From Firmicutes bacterium UBA2598 (GTDB lineage: Bacteria; Bacillota; PH28-bin88), in NCBI GenBank assembly GCA_002339345.1, contig DDKM01000103.1:23200-87199 (forward strand): 64,000 nt of DNA, written 5' to 3'. Every line of letters starts with the position of its first letter. Positions within the stretch are counted from its first letter, which is position 1. Of the stretch, positions 47,605 through 56,932 are shown in pieces. The position numbers were made by a program, and so were the translations under genes. The notes beneath the pieces are model-generated. The model searched no databases, was not told the DNA's origin, and saw only the letters and a program-made list of their open reading frames with translations.

Positions 47605-47934
47605 TTACCGCAGTTCTGTAGGTACAAAGGCATCAATGACACCGATGACCAGGGCTGCCAGCAATGCTCCCAGGATATTGACCGAAAGGAAGTTGGGGAC
47701 GATAAACTGGGCCAGGTAAATGACCACCGCTGCAGTAATAAAACCAACCAGCCCCCTGCTCTGGGGAGATACCCGTTTGCCCATCAGATTTTCAGCAATA
47801 AAGCCCAGAATGGCAATAACCACCGCTGCGATGAGTGCTCCGGTAAAACCCGCCACGGTAATACCCGGGAGCAACCAGCCAACCAGCATCAACACCAAAG
47901 CAGAAACCACAAAACGAATAGCCGCACCTAACAC
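47605..47934 (-). CDS. Phage-holin-4-like membrane protein (YvlD-type)
   Basis: A 109-residue protein with four hydrophobic helices and the GWLLPGITVAGFTGALIAAVVIAILGF stretch of the Phage_holin_4_2 family. These are common chromosomal membrane proteins, not lysis genes. I start at the GTG at 47932-47934, eight bases after AAAGGAGG; a GTG three codons upstream lies within that site. The start codon choice changes only three residues. Confidence 0.82.
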   Translation of the reverse strand: MLGAAIRFVVSALVLMLVGWLLPGITVAGFTGALIAAVVIAILGFIAENLMGKRVSPQSRGLVGFITAAVVIYLAQFIVPNFLSVNILGALLAALVIGVIDAFVPTELR

Positions 47935-48177
47935 CTTGTTCACCTCCTTTGCATTGCTCCTCTATGGTTGCCCTTCCTGTCCCAGATTATACCTTTACGG
48001 TGCCATTTGCTGCTCATCTTGCCCAGAGCTGACGCACGACTTTTAAAACCCAGGCATATCAGGGTTTACAGGGGTTGGAACGAAATAACCTTTCGCGCCA
48101 TTTTCTTGTGAAGGTGTGAAAAAATAGCGGTCTGCGGGTATTTTTCATGCGTCAGTGCTGCATCTTGCCATGGATAG

Positions 48178-48206
48178 TTGCCTTTTCCTGATAGGCATGA
48201 TACAAT
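48178..48206 (+). promoter_or_regulatory. Promoter of rpsT
   Basis: TTGCCT (48178-48183), 17-base spacer, TACAAT (48201-48206) with a TG extension. The leader to rpsT is about 90 bases. The remainder of 47944-48177 shows no gene. Confidence 0.7.
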
Positions 48207-48300
48207 ACAGGTTGTTAATTCACAGGCTGTACGTTACCATCACTGGAAAAGGCATCTTTTATTAATTGAACAGGGATCTTGCGTTAAGGAGGTGACCGCA

Positions 48301-48567
48301 TTGCCCAACATCAAATCGGCTGCAAAGCGGGTGGAGATTGCCCGCAAGCGCAACCAGCGCAACTCAGCCCTCAAATCCACGGTAAAAACGGCTATAAAAA
48401 AGTTTGAAGCCACCCTCGGGGATGGCAACCAGGAAGCAACCAAAACCGCCCTGGTTAAAGCCATTAAGACCATTGATTCCGCCGTAACCAAGGGCTTGTT
48501 GCATAAAAACAACGCAGCCAGGAAGAAATCCCGCCTGCAGCGCCGCTTTAACGCCACAATCTCCTAA
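48301..48567 (+). CDS. rpsT: 30S ribosomal protein S20
   Basis: An 88-residue basic protein (PNIKSAAKRVEIARKRNQRN) that binds 16S rRNA. The TTG start at 48301-48303 follows AAGGAGGTGACCGCA. One of few plus-strand genes here, facing holA. Confidence 0.95.
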   Translation: MPNIKSAAKRVEIARKRNQRNSALKSTVKTAIKKFEATLGDGNQEATKTALVKAIKTIDSAVTKGLLHKNNAARKKSRLQRRFNATIS

Positions 48568-48586
48568 AATGGACCATGCGCACAGC

Positions 48587-48614
48587 AGCCCACCTCCTCA
48601 GGGGAAGTGGGCCT
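48587..48614. terminator. Shared terminator of rpsT and holA
   Basis: AGCCCACCTCC-TCA-GGGGAAGTGGGCCT stem between the convergent genes, followed by TTAATATTTT on the plus strand. Confidence 0.75.
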
Positions 48615-48621
48615 TAATATT

Positions 48622-49662
48622 TTACAGGCAAAACTTGATTACCGCCAGTTCCACCTGCACCGCCGGATCCCCGGCCCCGCTTTTTAGCCGTTCATCCACC
48701 ATCAAAAAATCCTTCAACGCCTCCACCAGGGCCTGTGCGGTAAAGTTACGGCTCTGGGCGCCCGCCCTTTTGGCGGCAAAGGGATGAACCCGCAGATAAC
48801 TCCCCAGATCCCCCTCCCGCACACCCCTGGCCAGTAATCCCTTGGCCATCAACATCAGACGCACCTGCCGGGCCAGCATCAAATTAAGGTAAACCGGCTG
48901 CTCGCCGGCCCGCATCATTTCCCGCAGGAGATCGATGGCTTGGGCTGTCTGCCGGTTGGCCATGGCATCCACCATTTCAAAAATACCCACCTCAGCATTA
49001 CGCGGCACCAAGCGGCGTACAACCGGCAAGTTGACATTGGTTTCCTCACCCAGGTAAGTGCATATTTTGTCCACCTCGGCGTCCAAAGCGGTCATGCTGC
49101 CGCCAGTGGCGATGATCATATACTCAAGGGCCTCCGGTGTGATTTTCTTGCCTACCTCCCCCCAACGTCCCTTCAGCCATTCCACCAGGGCTGGCCCCTT
49201 TAACGGCACGGCGGAAACCTCCTGTCCAACCTTGATCATGGCCTTAACCAGCTTCCGGCGGGTATCCACCTTCCCATCCGCCGCCAGCACCATTACACAG
49301 GCGGGATTGGGCCGGAGCAGGTATTCCAGCAACTCCCTTTCCCCGTCATCTTCCGCCGCGGATTGCTCATCCTGTTGTTCCGCCATACCCCTTTTGGCTG
49401 CCAGAAAACGGATACCCTTGATCACCACCAGCCGTCGTTCAGCCATGAAGGGCATAGTGGCACCCTGAGCGACCACCTCACCGGGCGTCATCCTGGAGCC
49501 ATCCAAAACATTATAATCAAAATCCGGTACCCCGTCTGGCAATACCACCCGGTGGATCTGCTGTAAAAATTTACGAATCAGGTATTCTTCTTCACCATGC
49601 AGCAGGTACAAGGGGGCCACCCGCCCCTTTTGCAGTTCCGCCAAAGCTTCCAACACATGCAC
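48622..49662 (-). CDS. holA: DNA polymerase III delta subunit
   Basis: The 346-residue clamp-loader subunit that opens the beta ring. It contains LYLLHGEEEYLIRKFL, and the C-terminal DNA_pol3_delta region has the YLNLMLARQVRLMLMAKGL helix. I start at the GTG at 49660-49662, nine bases after GGAGG; the longer frame adds 12 unconserved residues. Confidence 0.92.
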   Translation of the reverse strand: MHVLEALAELQKGRVAPLYLLHGEEEYLIRKFLQQIHRVVLPDGVPDFDYNVLDGSRMTPGEVVAQGATMPFMAERRLVVIKGIRFLAAKRGMAEQQDEQSAAEDDGERELLEYLLRPNPACVMVLAADGKVDTRRKLVKAMIKVGQEVSAVPLKGPALVEWLKGRWGEVGKKITPEALEYMIIATGGSMTALDAEVDKICTYLGEETNVNLPVVRRLVPRNAEVGIFEMVDAMANRQTAQAIDLLREMMRAGEQPVYLNLMLARQVRLMLMAKGLLARGVREGDLGSYLRVHPFAAKRAGAQSRNFTAQALVEALKDFLMVDERLKSGAGDPAVQVELAVIKFCL

Positions 49663-49844
49663 CGTGCTCTGCCTCCTTGCCCACCGGCAGCTATGCAAAA
49701 CCGTGCCCGCCGGTAACAGGATGGTAGTTTGACCGCAGAGGCCCTTTTTCCTTCCTGCCCCGGCATGGACTGCTGTTTTCCAGCAAATAATATGCCTATG
49801 TTAGTTGTCATCACAGGGAGGGGTTATTCATTTCCAGCCAACCG

Positions 49845-50882
49845 GTGCGTGTAACCATCAGGGGAAGGCGCCTCCCCGGCCTGTTGGGGAGGGATATCGG
49901 CATTGACCTTGGTACAGCCAACACCTTGGTTTATTTAAAGGGTAAGGGGGTGGTACTGGCGGAGCCAACGGTTATTGCCGTGGACACCCACACCGATGCC
50001 ATAGTGGCGGTGGGTAGGGAAGCCTGGGAGATGCTGGGCCGAACTCCCAGCCGCATCGCCGCCATTCGCCCCATGCAGGAAGGAGCCATTGCCGATTTTG
50101 ACACTACCCGGCGGTTGCTGGCCTATTTTATCGGTAAAGTTGCCGGCAGGTTCAGCCGGCCCCGGGTAATTTTAAGCGTCCCCTACGGAACCACCCAGGT
50201 GGAAAAACGGGCGGTGATGGAGGCCGCCCGCCAGGGAGGTGCCAAAGAGGCCTTTTTGGTGGAGGAGCCGCTGGCCGCCGCCATCGGGGCCGGCCTGCCG
50301 GTGGAGGAACCCATTGGCCACATGGTGGTGAACATTGGCGGGGGAACCACCGAAGTGGCAGTCATCGCCCTAGGGGGCGTTGTGCGGGGGATGTCCCTGC
50401 GCAGTGCCGGCGATGCCCTGAACCGGTCCATCCAGGCCTTCCTGCGCAAGAAGTACCGCCTGGAGGTGGGAGAGCGCACCGCGGAAGTGATTAAACTGGA
50501 AATCGGCTATGCATGTGACCCCGTACCCGGCTCCACCACCACCGTGAAGGGGATCAAGTTGACCACCGGGCTGCCGGAGGGAATTGAGGTATCCGCAGCG
50601 GAAATCACCGAGGCCATGCAGGAACCCCTTGGGGCCATGCTTAGTGCGGTAAAAAATGTTTTCGAACAAACCCCTCCCCAGTTGGCCTCCGACATCATCG
50701 ACCGGGGTATCACCATGACCGGCGGCGGTGCATTGCTGCATAACCTGGACCGCCTTTTGGCCAAGGAGTTGTACCTGCCCGTGGTGGTAGCCGATGATCC
50801 CATCACCTGTGTGGCCAGGGGCACGGGCAAAATCCTGTACCAGATCGGCACCCTCAACCGGCTGGCCCTTTACCATGCCTGA
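49845..50882 (+). CDS. MreB/Mbl-family actin-like protein, solitary copy
   Basis: A 345-residue actin-like ATPase. Phosphate 1 motif DIGIDLGTANTLVYLKGKG, phosphate 2 VVNIGGGTTEVAVIALGG, adenosine motif GGGALLHNLDRLL. It lacks the mreC/mreD neighbours of the shape operon, so it is an Mbl/MreBH-type paralog, probably guiding wall synthesis. The GTG at 49845-49847 lies 21 bases from GGGAGGGG; an in-frame ATT at 49830-49832 lies six bases from it and may be the real, rare start. Confidence 0.88.
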   Translation: MRVTIRGRRLPGLLGRDIGIDLGTANTLVYLKGKGVVLAEPTVIAVDTHTDAIVAVGREAWEMLGRTPSRIAAIRPMQEGAIADFDTTRRLLAYFIGKVAGRFSRPRVILSVPYGTTQVEKRAVMEAARQGGAKEAFLVEEPLAAAIGAGLPVEEPIGHMVVNIGGGTTEVAVIALGGVVRGMSLRSAGDALNRSIQAFLRKKYRLEVGERTAEVIKLEIGYACDPVPGSTTTVKGIKLTTGLPEGIEVSAAEITEAMQEPLGAMLSAVKNVFEQTPPQLASDIIDRGITMTGGGALLHNLDRLLAKELYLPVVVADDPITCVARGTGKILYQIGTLNRLALYHA

Positions 50883-50894
50883 CCATCAAGCCTG

Positions 50895-50909
50895 ACCCTC
50901 AAGGAGGGT
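50895..50909. terminator. Short stem between the convergent mreB-like gene and comEC
   Basis: ACCCTC-AAG-GAGGGT. It is short and lacks a T run, so its role is doubtful. Confidence 0.3.
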
Positions 50910-50933
50910 TCCCCCTGTCGCTACCCACCTTAG

Positions 50934-53369
50934 TTAAGGAAAGGAAAACCCCCGCCACCTCCAACGGGTTCCCTGTTGAGCCACCGGTATTACCGTGTTC
51001 ACCCACCAGCGGTGGCCGTCGGTACGGACGGTCACCGCCCCATGTAAATCGGTACGGTAGACCGGCACCCCCCGCCGTTGCCAAAACTCCAGCACCTCCG
51101 GAGCCGGGTGGCCATAGGGGTTGTTCGCACCCGCCTGGACGATCACCGCCTGGGGATTGACTGCCGCCAGAAATGGTTCATAAAGACCGGTACGGCTGCC
51201 ATGGTGCGGCAGCACCATCAATGTGCTTTGAAGATCCTGGCCGGATGCCACCAGGGCCGCCATGGCTTCCTGTTCGATGTCGCCGGTAAACAGGATGGAG
51301 AAGTTCCGGTAGACTGCTTTCACCACCAGGGAATTGTTATTATCCCCCTTCAATCCGGGCAGTGGGCCCAGGATGGATACCTCCACCCACGGATCCACCG
51401 CCACCCGGCTCCCAGGCCCCACCTCTACCGCCGGTACCTTCCGATCCTGCACCAAAGACAACCAGGACAGATAACCATCCCCAAACAATCCGGCTCCGGG
51501 GGTTATCACCAGTTGTACCGGCAGCCGTTTGATCACCGCTTCCAACCCTTGAAGGTGGTCGGTATCCGGGTGGGAAGATGCCACCACCTCCACCCTGGCT
51601 GCTCCCCGGCGGATGAGGTAAGGCACCAGGATATCCTCTCCGATGTCGAAGGTGCTGCCGGTCCGGCGCGAACCGCCGCCATCCAGTAAAAGGTCCGCTC
51701 CGGCCGGTGTACGCAAGTGGATGGCGCTGCCCTGTCCCACATCCAGCATGGTAATCACCATGGGTGCGGGTCGCATTATCCAGGCTGTAATACCCAGGAC
51801 AACGGCCAAGGCGGAAACGGCCAGCAAGCCCGCCCACCGCATGGCCAGGTAGCGTACCCGCGGATGGTCCCGGAAGACCACCATTTCCCGGATCACGATC
51901 AAAACCAGAAAGTAGGCTATCACCAGAACGGGTGACGGTGTGGGTACCCGCCAGGCTGCCCCGGGGATGGTATTAAGGAGAGAAAGGAAAAACGTCACAC
52001 CATCCGCCAGCAGGTTTACCGCCACCAGCAGGGGTGCAGCCAGGGGTATCCACACTGTGGCGGCAACCATTGCCGCCATCCCCAGACTAACCACTACTCC
52101 AATCACCGGCACCGCCACCACGTTGGCCGGCACGGCCAGCAAGGTAAGGATGTTAAAATGGTAGGCCACCAGCGGCAATGTGGCTGTTTGGGCAGCCACC
52201 GAGACGGCAAGCCAATCGGCCCATCCCATCCGGGAACCGGTAGCCCGGGCCAGAGGGAAGAGATATACCATTCCCCATGCGCCGGCAAAACTTAACTGGA
52301 AACCCGCCTCCACCCAGCTTTCCGGCCGCCACAATAAGATCAGCAAAGCTGCTAAAAGCAGAGCGGTGGGGTAATCCCGCTCCCGGCCCAATGCATAAGC
52401 GATGAAACCCAGGCCAGTCATCAGGGCTGCCCGGACCACCGATGGAGTAAAACCGGCCAGGGCGGCATAAAACAAAAGGCCTGCCAGTCCTGCCACCACA
52501 GTCCCCCTGCGGCTCACACCCATCATCCGGCACAGGCCCGCCACAAACAAAGCGACCAGACCCACGTGAAGACCAGATACCGCAAACAGGTGCGCCACCC
52601 CCAGGGTATGGAACAGGTCCACCTGGGCGGCATCCAGGCGTTCCCGCTCACCCAGCATGACCCCCAGCAGCACCGCAGCGCCCTTTGGGTGCATATAGCG
52701 GTTGGCCGCTTCCTCCACCCGCTGCCGCACCAGGTCCGCCATAAAAAGCAACGGATTGCCCGTTACCTGGCCGGCAACTGCCACCTGCTGCGTATCGGTT
52801 ACCAGCCGGTAAAAGATCCCCCGGCGGGCCAGGTATGCCCGATAGTCCAGTTCACCAGGGTTTCTGGCAGTGGGAATCTCCTGTAATTGACCGGTGATCT
52901 TTAAGACACTGCCGTAACGGTAGAGCGGTTGGTGCGGGTCAGTGCCATGCCTCCCCAGGGCCGGAGCATTTTGCGGGGTGGTGGATTTCTCCCTACTGTA
53001 TATGACAACCTGTATTCTTTCCCTTACGGGCCGGCCGGCCACATCCCCTGCCATTACCATCAGCACAACCCTGTTGGGATACCGCACCGGCCTTTCCACC
53101 ACCGTCCCGGTGATCGTTAGCCTTGTGCCTGCAAGACCCGGATCCAGCCCGGACTGCCGCAGGCCGCTTAGCCCTCCCCAAAAAAGCCCCGCCAGTAAAA
53201 AACCCAGCAGGATCAAGATCACCGCCCCCGGGCGGGACCGGTAAACCCACCAGGCTGCCACAGCCAGGGCAGCCCCAAACAAGGGTAGACCCGGCGGCAG
53301 TTGCCACCACCGGGTCAGAACTAACCCTAAGATCATTGCGGCTAAAGGGAGGGCAAGGGGCCTGGACAT
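50934..53369 (-). CDS. comEC: DNA internalization channel ComEC/Rec2
   Basis: An 811-residue protein with N-terminal membrane helices and an OB-like domain. The Competence domain (HTLGVAHLFAVSGLHVGLVALF) follows, then a C-terminal metallo-beta-lactamase domain with DVGQGSAIHLRTP and SSHPDTDHLQGLE. It carries single-stranded DNA into the cell in transformation. The ATG at 53367-53369 after GGGGGAGG is preferred. comEA lies 2.7 kb away, split off by the PP-loop and thiolase genes. Confidence 0.93.
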   Translation of the reverse strand: MSRPLALPLAAMILGLVLTRWWQLPPGLPLFGAALAVAAWWVYRSRPGAVILILLGFLLAGLFWGGLSGLRQSGLDPGLAGTRLTITGTVVERPVRYPNRVVLMVMAGDVAGRPVRERIQVVIYSREKSTTPQNAPALGRHGTDPHQPLYRYGSVLKITGQLQEIPTARNPGELDYRAYLARRGIFYRLVTDTQQVAVAGQVTGNPLLFMADLVRQRVEEAANRYMHPKGAAVLLGVMLGERERLDAAQVDLFHTLGVAHLFAVSGLHVGLVALFVAGLCRMMGVSRRGTVVAGLAGLLFYAALAGFTPSVVRAALMTGLGFIAYALGRERDYPTALLLAALLILLWRPESWVEAGFQLSFAGAWGMVYLFPLARATGSRMGWADWLAVSVAAQTATLPLVAYHFNILTLLAVPANVVAVPVIGVVVSLGMAAMVAATVWIPLAAPLLVAVNLLADGVTFFLSLLNTIPGAAWRVPTPSPVLVIAYFLVLIVIREMVVFRDHPRVRYLAMRWAGLLAVSALAVVLGITAWIMRPAPMVITMLDVGQGSAIHLRTPAGADLLLDGGGSRRTGSTFDIGEDILVPYLIRRGAARVEVVASSHPDTDHLQGLEAVIKRLPVQLVITPGAGLFGDGYLSWLSLVQDRKVPAVEVGPGSRVAVDPWVEVSILGPLPGLKGDNNNSLVVKAVYRNFSILFTGDIEQEAMAALVASGQDLQSTLMVLPHHGSRTGLYEPFLAAVNPQAVIVQAGANNPYGHPAPEVLEFWQRRGVPVYRTDLHGAVTVRTDGHRWWVNTVIPVAQQGTRWRWRGFSFP

Positions 53370-53498
53370 TTCGTGAGCCTCCCCCAATAGAAAAATAATG
53401 GCTAAGCATCTAACGTTCCTTCTCCATGACGGCCCCAGATTACTTGTGGAAATCACCTGGTAACCATTTCTGTATACCCCAGCAAATTCCTTTTCATT

Positions 53499-53687
53499 CT
53501 AATGGGATAACTTGATTGTACCGCCTTCACGAACTTCATGCTTATTGGGGCCGTCGCCTACCTGTCCAGGCACAGGCAGGTGTGATGGATTAACCCTGCC
53601 ACTTCCCCCATTCCTAAAGACTTTTGCATGTTGCTCCTCCTGTCTTCCTAATGGGTGGCATCGCTGCCGGAAATGCAGCGTTGACAA
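53499..53687 (-). CDS. Doubtful small ORF upstream of comEC
   Basis: 62 codons ending in an ordered, hydrophilic tail (GDGPNKHEVREGGTIKL). No ribosome site fits its first ATG. A GGAGGAGC site inside it serves a different frame that stops after 23 codons. I see nothing else in 53370-53680. Confidence 0.2.
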   Translation of the reverse strand: MSTLHFRQRCHPLGRQEEQHAKVFRNGGSGRVNPSHLPVPGQVGDGPNKHEVREGGTIKLSH

Positions 53688-53709
53688 CCCATGTGGATTG
53701 GCTTACACT
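53681..53709 (+). promoter_or_regulatory. Sigma-A promoter of the PP-loop gene
   Basis: TTGACA (53681-53686), 17-base spacer, TACACT (53704-53709). The start would be near 53716, giving a leader of about 44 bases. Confidence 0.8.
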
Positions 53710-53759
53710 TTTCCTGCAGCAGGCTTGCCGCCACACCAGACGGAAAGGGGAGATCAACC

Positions 53760-54773
53760 GTGAAGGCTCTGGCACTTTTTTCCGGTGGACTGGATAGCAC
53801 CATTGCCATCAAGGTGATGCAGGAACAAGGAATCGAAATAGAGGCCCTGAATTTTACCAGCCCCTTTTGCCGGTGCGCAGGCAACAAGGGCTGCGGCCAT
53901 ACCGCCCAGCAGGCCGAGAAGCTGGGAGTCAAACTGCACATCAGGGTGTGTGGCGAGGAATACCTGCGGGTGGTGGAAAAGCCCAAGTTTGGTTATGGTC
54001 GAAACATGAACCCGTGTATTGATTGCCGTGTCTTTAAATTCCGGGAAGCAAGGCGGATCATGGATGAGGTTGGAGCGTCCTTCATGTTTACAGGAGAGGT
54101 GCTTAGCCAGCGCCCCAATTCCCAGCGCAAAGACGCCCTGCACACCATTGACCGGGAAGCTGGGGTGCAGGGACTTATTCTGCGGCCGTTGTCAGCCGGT
54201 TTCCTGGAGCCGACCATCCCGGAGATCAACGGCTGGGTGGACCGGAACCGCCTGCTCAGCATCAAAGGCCGTAACCGCAAGGTGCAAATGGACCTGGCCA
54301 GCCACTACGGGCTCAACGATTATCCGTGTCCCGCCGGGGGCTGCCTGTTGACCAACGAAGGATTTGCCGACAAGGTCAGGGACCTGGTGGAACATGGCAC
54401 CGCTCTGACCATTGCCGGCATCAACCGCCTGAAGGTGGGCCGCCACTTCCGGCTCACCCCAACCGTAAAGCTGATTGTGGGCAAAAACAGCGGCGAAAAC
54501 GAGTTACTGGAAAAACTGGCCCAGCCGGATGAATATCTCCTTAGCGCCTTGAGCCATGCCGGTCCGGTGGCTCTGCTGTCCGGGTCCGTCGGCCAGAGAG
54601 AGCTGGAAGTGGCCAGCCGGGTGGTGGCCAAATACAGTGATGCCCAATTGGAAGAACAGGTGGTGACTGCTGTCAAGGGGCCGGACATGTATCTCGAAAC
54701 AACTGTGATGCCCTTCTCAGACCGGGACCTGGACCCCTACCGGATTGTCCGGCAGTTTAACGTTCCACAATAA
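53760..54773 (+). CDS. PP-loop ATPase with NFACT-R-like domain, putative tRNA thiolation enzyme
   Basis: A 337-residue protein. The PP-loop SGGLDSTIA at about 9-17 marks an adenylating ThiI/MnmA-type ATPase. Cysteine pairs (FCRCAGNKGC near 44, CIDCR near 95 and CPAGGC near 195) could take part in sulfur transfer or bind metal. From about 230 the sequence (VKLIVGKNSGENELLEKL) resembles the NFACT-R RNA-binding domain known from RqcH. Such fusions were predicted to modify RNA. It is often annotated as a 5-methylaminomethyl-2-thiouridylate methyltransferase, which is doubtful since no THUMP or MnmA tail is seen. GTG start after GGGGAG. Confidence 0.75.
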   Translation: MKALALFSGGLDSTIAIKVMQEQGIEIEALNFTSPFCRCAGNKGCGHTAQQAEKLGVKLHIRVCGEEYLRVVEKPKFGYGRNMNPCIDCRVFKFREARRIMDEVGASFMFTGEVLSQRPNSQRKDALHTIDREAGVQGLILRPLSAGFLEPTIPEINGWVDRNRLLSIKGRNRKVQMDLASHYGLNDYPCPAGGCLLTNEGFADKVRDLVEHGTALTIAGINRLKVGRHFRLTPTVKLIVGKNSGENELLEKLAQPDEYLLSALSHAGPVALLSGSVGQRELEVASRVVAKYSDAQLEEQVVTAVKGPDMYLETTVMPFSDRDLDPYRIVRQFNVPQ

Positions 54774-55932
54774 TCGCCATGCCCATGCCGCCGCCGACAC
54801 AGAGGGTGGCCAGGCCGCGTTGCAGGTTGCGCCGGACCATTTCATAAACCAGAGTGAGGATAATCCTGGCGCCGGTGGCCCCCACGGGGTGCCCGAGGCC
54901 GATCCCGCTACCGTTGACATTTACAATGTCCCGGTTTAATTCCAGCAATTTCTCACAGGCCAGATACTGGGCGGCAAAGGCTTCATTCAACTCCACCAAT
55001 TGAATATCAGCCATGGTCAGCCCTGCCCGCTGCAGCACTTTCCTGGTGGCCGGAACCGGGCCGTAGCCCATCAGGTCCGGTTCCACACCAGCCCTGGCAT
55101 GGGCCACAATCCGCGCCAGGGGCTTGATGCCAAGCTGTTCCGCCTTTTGAGGGGTAGTCAATAACAATGCCGCCGCACCGTCATTTAGCCCGGAGGAATT
55201 CCCGGCGGTGACGGTGCCGTTTTTACGGAATACCGGAGCCAGTTTGGCCAGATCCTCCATGGTAATACCAGGCCGGGGGTGCTCATCGGTATCCACCAGC
55301 AACGGTTCCCCCTTCCGGCGGGGAATCGGTACCGGGACGATTTCCTCCCGGAACCGGCCGGATTGGATAGCCGCCACAGCATTCAAATGGCTCCGGAGGG
55401 CGATTTCATCCTGCTCCTCCCTACCAATGCCATACTTTTCAGCCAGACGTTCAGCGGTCTCCCCCATCATGATGTGGTGATCCGGGTCGGTCAATAACTC
55501 CCATAGAGCATCGGTCATCTGCCCGTGCTGCAGCCGCTGCCCCCAGCGGGCACCCTTCAGCACATAGGGCGCACTGCTCATGCTTTCCACACCACCGGCA
55601 ATGACCACATCTGCATCACCGGTAGCTATGGCCATTACCCCGAACACCACCGCCGCCATGCCAGATGCGCACTGGCGCTGGATGGTGGCACCGGTGGTTT
55701 CCTGCGGGAAGCCTGCCCGCAGGGCGGCGACCCTGGCCACATTGGGCTCATCGGTGCGCATGAGGCAGTTACCCAATAGCACTTCATCCACCTCTGCCGG
55801 GTCAATGCCGGCACGTCGCACCACCTCCTGCAGCACTACGGTAGCCAGCTGGTTGGCCAGCAGATCCTTGAATTGCCCGCCGAAATCACCAACTGGTGTG
55901 CGGCACCCTGCCGCGATGACCACATCCCGCAT
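54757..55932 (-). CDS. Acetyl-CoA C-acetyltransferase (thiolase)
   Basis: A 391-residue thiolase. The active cysteine is in QRQCASGMAAV (near residue 88). The histidine is in NVNGSGIGLGHPVGATGAR and the second cysteine in LCVGGGMGMA. It condenses or cleaves acetoacetyl-CoA. It could finish lysine-derived acetoacetyl-CoA or butyrate metabolism, although the kam operon lies far away. Its 3' end overlaps the convergent PP-loop gene by 17 bases. Confidence 0.92.
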   Translation of the reverse strand: MRDVVIAAGCRTPVGDFGGQFKDLLANQLATVVLQEVVRRAGIDPAEVDEVLLGNCLMRTDEPNVARVAALRAGFPQETTGATIQRQCASGMAAVVFGVMAIATGDADVVIAGGVESMSSAPYVLKGARWGQRLQHGQMTDALWELLTDPDHHIMMGETAERLAEKYGIGREEQDEIALRSHLNAVAAIQSGRFREEIVPVPIPRRKGEPLLVDTDEHPRPGITMEDLAKLAPVFRKNGTVTAGNSSGLNDGAAALLLTTPQKAEQLGIKPLARIVAHARAGVEPDLMGYGPVPATRKVLQRAGLTMADIQLVELNEAFAAQYLACEKLLELNRDIVNVNGSGIGLGHPVGATGARIILTLVYEMVRRNLQRGLATLCVGGGMGMAIIVER

Positions 55933-56078
55933 CGTGACTTTCCCCCTATCTTACGTCTTTGACCAGAATCCTTCCTGTCGGTGTTTGTTCCACAGGCTAA
56001 AAATGATTTTCCAGCCATTTAATCAACGGTTACACCCCATCATACTCCAGCATTGTTCCACGAAATCCGGGGCCGTCG

Positions 56079-56690
56079 TCAATACACGGTAATCAAATTC
56101 CGAATCTGTTCAAACTTGGCCTGGCCGATGCCGGAAACACCGGTAATGTCCGCCGGATCCTGGAAGGGACCGCGGGTGGTGCGGTAGTCCACAATCCGCT
56201 GGGCCAGGGCTGGGCCGATACCGGGTAAAGATTCCAGTTCCTTGGCAGAAGCAGTGTTGATGTTTATAAGGTTTGGGCCGGTTACACCTGCGCCGGTGCC
56301 GGATGTTGCAACAGCCGTCACCGTCCCGGCCGTCTGTCCGGCTGCCGGTACCGCCACCCGCTGGCCGTCAGCAAGTACAGCAGCCAGGTTTAAAGCGTGG
56401 ATATCCGCCTGGGGCGTTGGACCAGCCAAGGTTACGGCATCCAGCACCCGGCTACCCCTGGCCATCCGGTATACCCCCGGCCTTTCCACCGCCCCGACCA
56501 CATGCACCTGAATCTCGCCCTTGTTATCCCTGCCGGCGTCCTTTAACGATTCCACAACTGGAGGTGGTGTCACCACCTGGGGGGTATGGGGTACAGCCAA
56601 CCCTTGCCAGCGGGCATACAGGGCACCACTGCCAAAAAGCAGTGCAGCCGCCAGTATGGCCACCAAATATATCGAACGGCGCTGTTCCAT
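56079..56690 (-). CDS. comEA: Competence protein ComEA
   Basis: A 203-residue DNA receptor. An N-terminal membrane anchor (about 7-27), an SLBB domain (VHVVGAVERPGVYRMARGSRV) and a C-terminal helix-hairpin-helix pair (NINTASAKELESLPGIGPALAQRIVDYR). It delivers DNA to ComEC. ATG start at 56688-56690. Confidence 0.93.
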   Translation of the reverse strand: MEQRRSIYLVAILAAALLFGSGALYARWQGLAVPHTPQVVTPPPVVESLKDAGRDNKGEIQVHVVGAVERPGVYRMARGSRVLDAVTLAGPTPQADIHALNLAAVLADGQRVAVPAAGQTAGTVTAVATSGTGAGVTGPNLININTASAKELESLPGIGPALAQRIVDYRTTRGPFQDPADITGVSGIGQAKFEQIRNLITVY

Positions 56691-56761
56691 ATGTCAACTC
56701 CCCTGCGCAAATCTGCCAGAATACTACTACAACGATTCAGCTATTTCCTGCAGGATCTGTG

Positions 56762-56789
56762 CAAAAAAGAAAGGCCCCCGGAGGGGCCG
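56762..56789 (-). terminator. Terminator behind the toxin-antitoxin pair (repeat copy 1)
   Basis: GGCCCC-CGGA-GGGGCC stem with TTTCTTTTTT following on the minus strand. All 28 bases are identical to 57693-57720. Confidence 0.85.
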
Positions 56790-56835
56790 AACTAATGATT
56801 TCTCCTGTTAAACAAGGAACCAATTGCTCTTAACT

Positions 56836-56919
56836 TTATAGCCACACCCATTCCCCGTATCCGTGGATCAAGAAAAGTTCCTCCAGCTCTCTGGCAGTAA
56901 AATTATCGCCGCTAGTCAT
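56836..56919 (-). CDS. Possible 27-codon remnant after vapC
   Basis: An ATG frame of 27 codons ending WVWL-stop, 13 bases past vapC and before the terminator. The peptide (FTARELEELFLIHGYGEW) has helix-like, gene-like composition but no ribosome site. It may be the tail of a lost gene. Confidence 0.25.
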   Translation of the reverse strand: MTSGDNFTARELEELFLIHGYGEWVWL

Positions 56920-56932
56920 GTAACCGGCGGTT

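Noticed and set aside
47605..47934. Prophage suggested by a holin-like protein
   Set aside because: No other phage gene or attachment site lies nearby, and this family is common on chromosomes outside phages.
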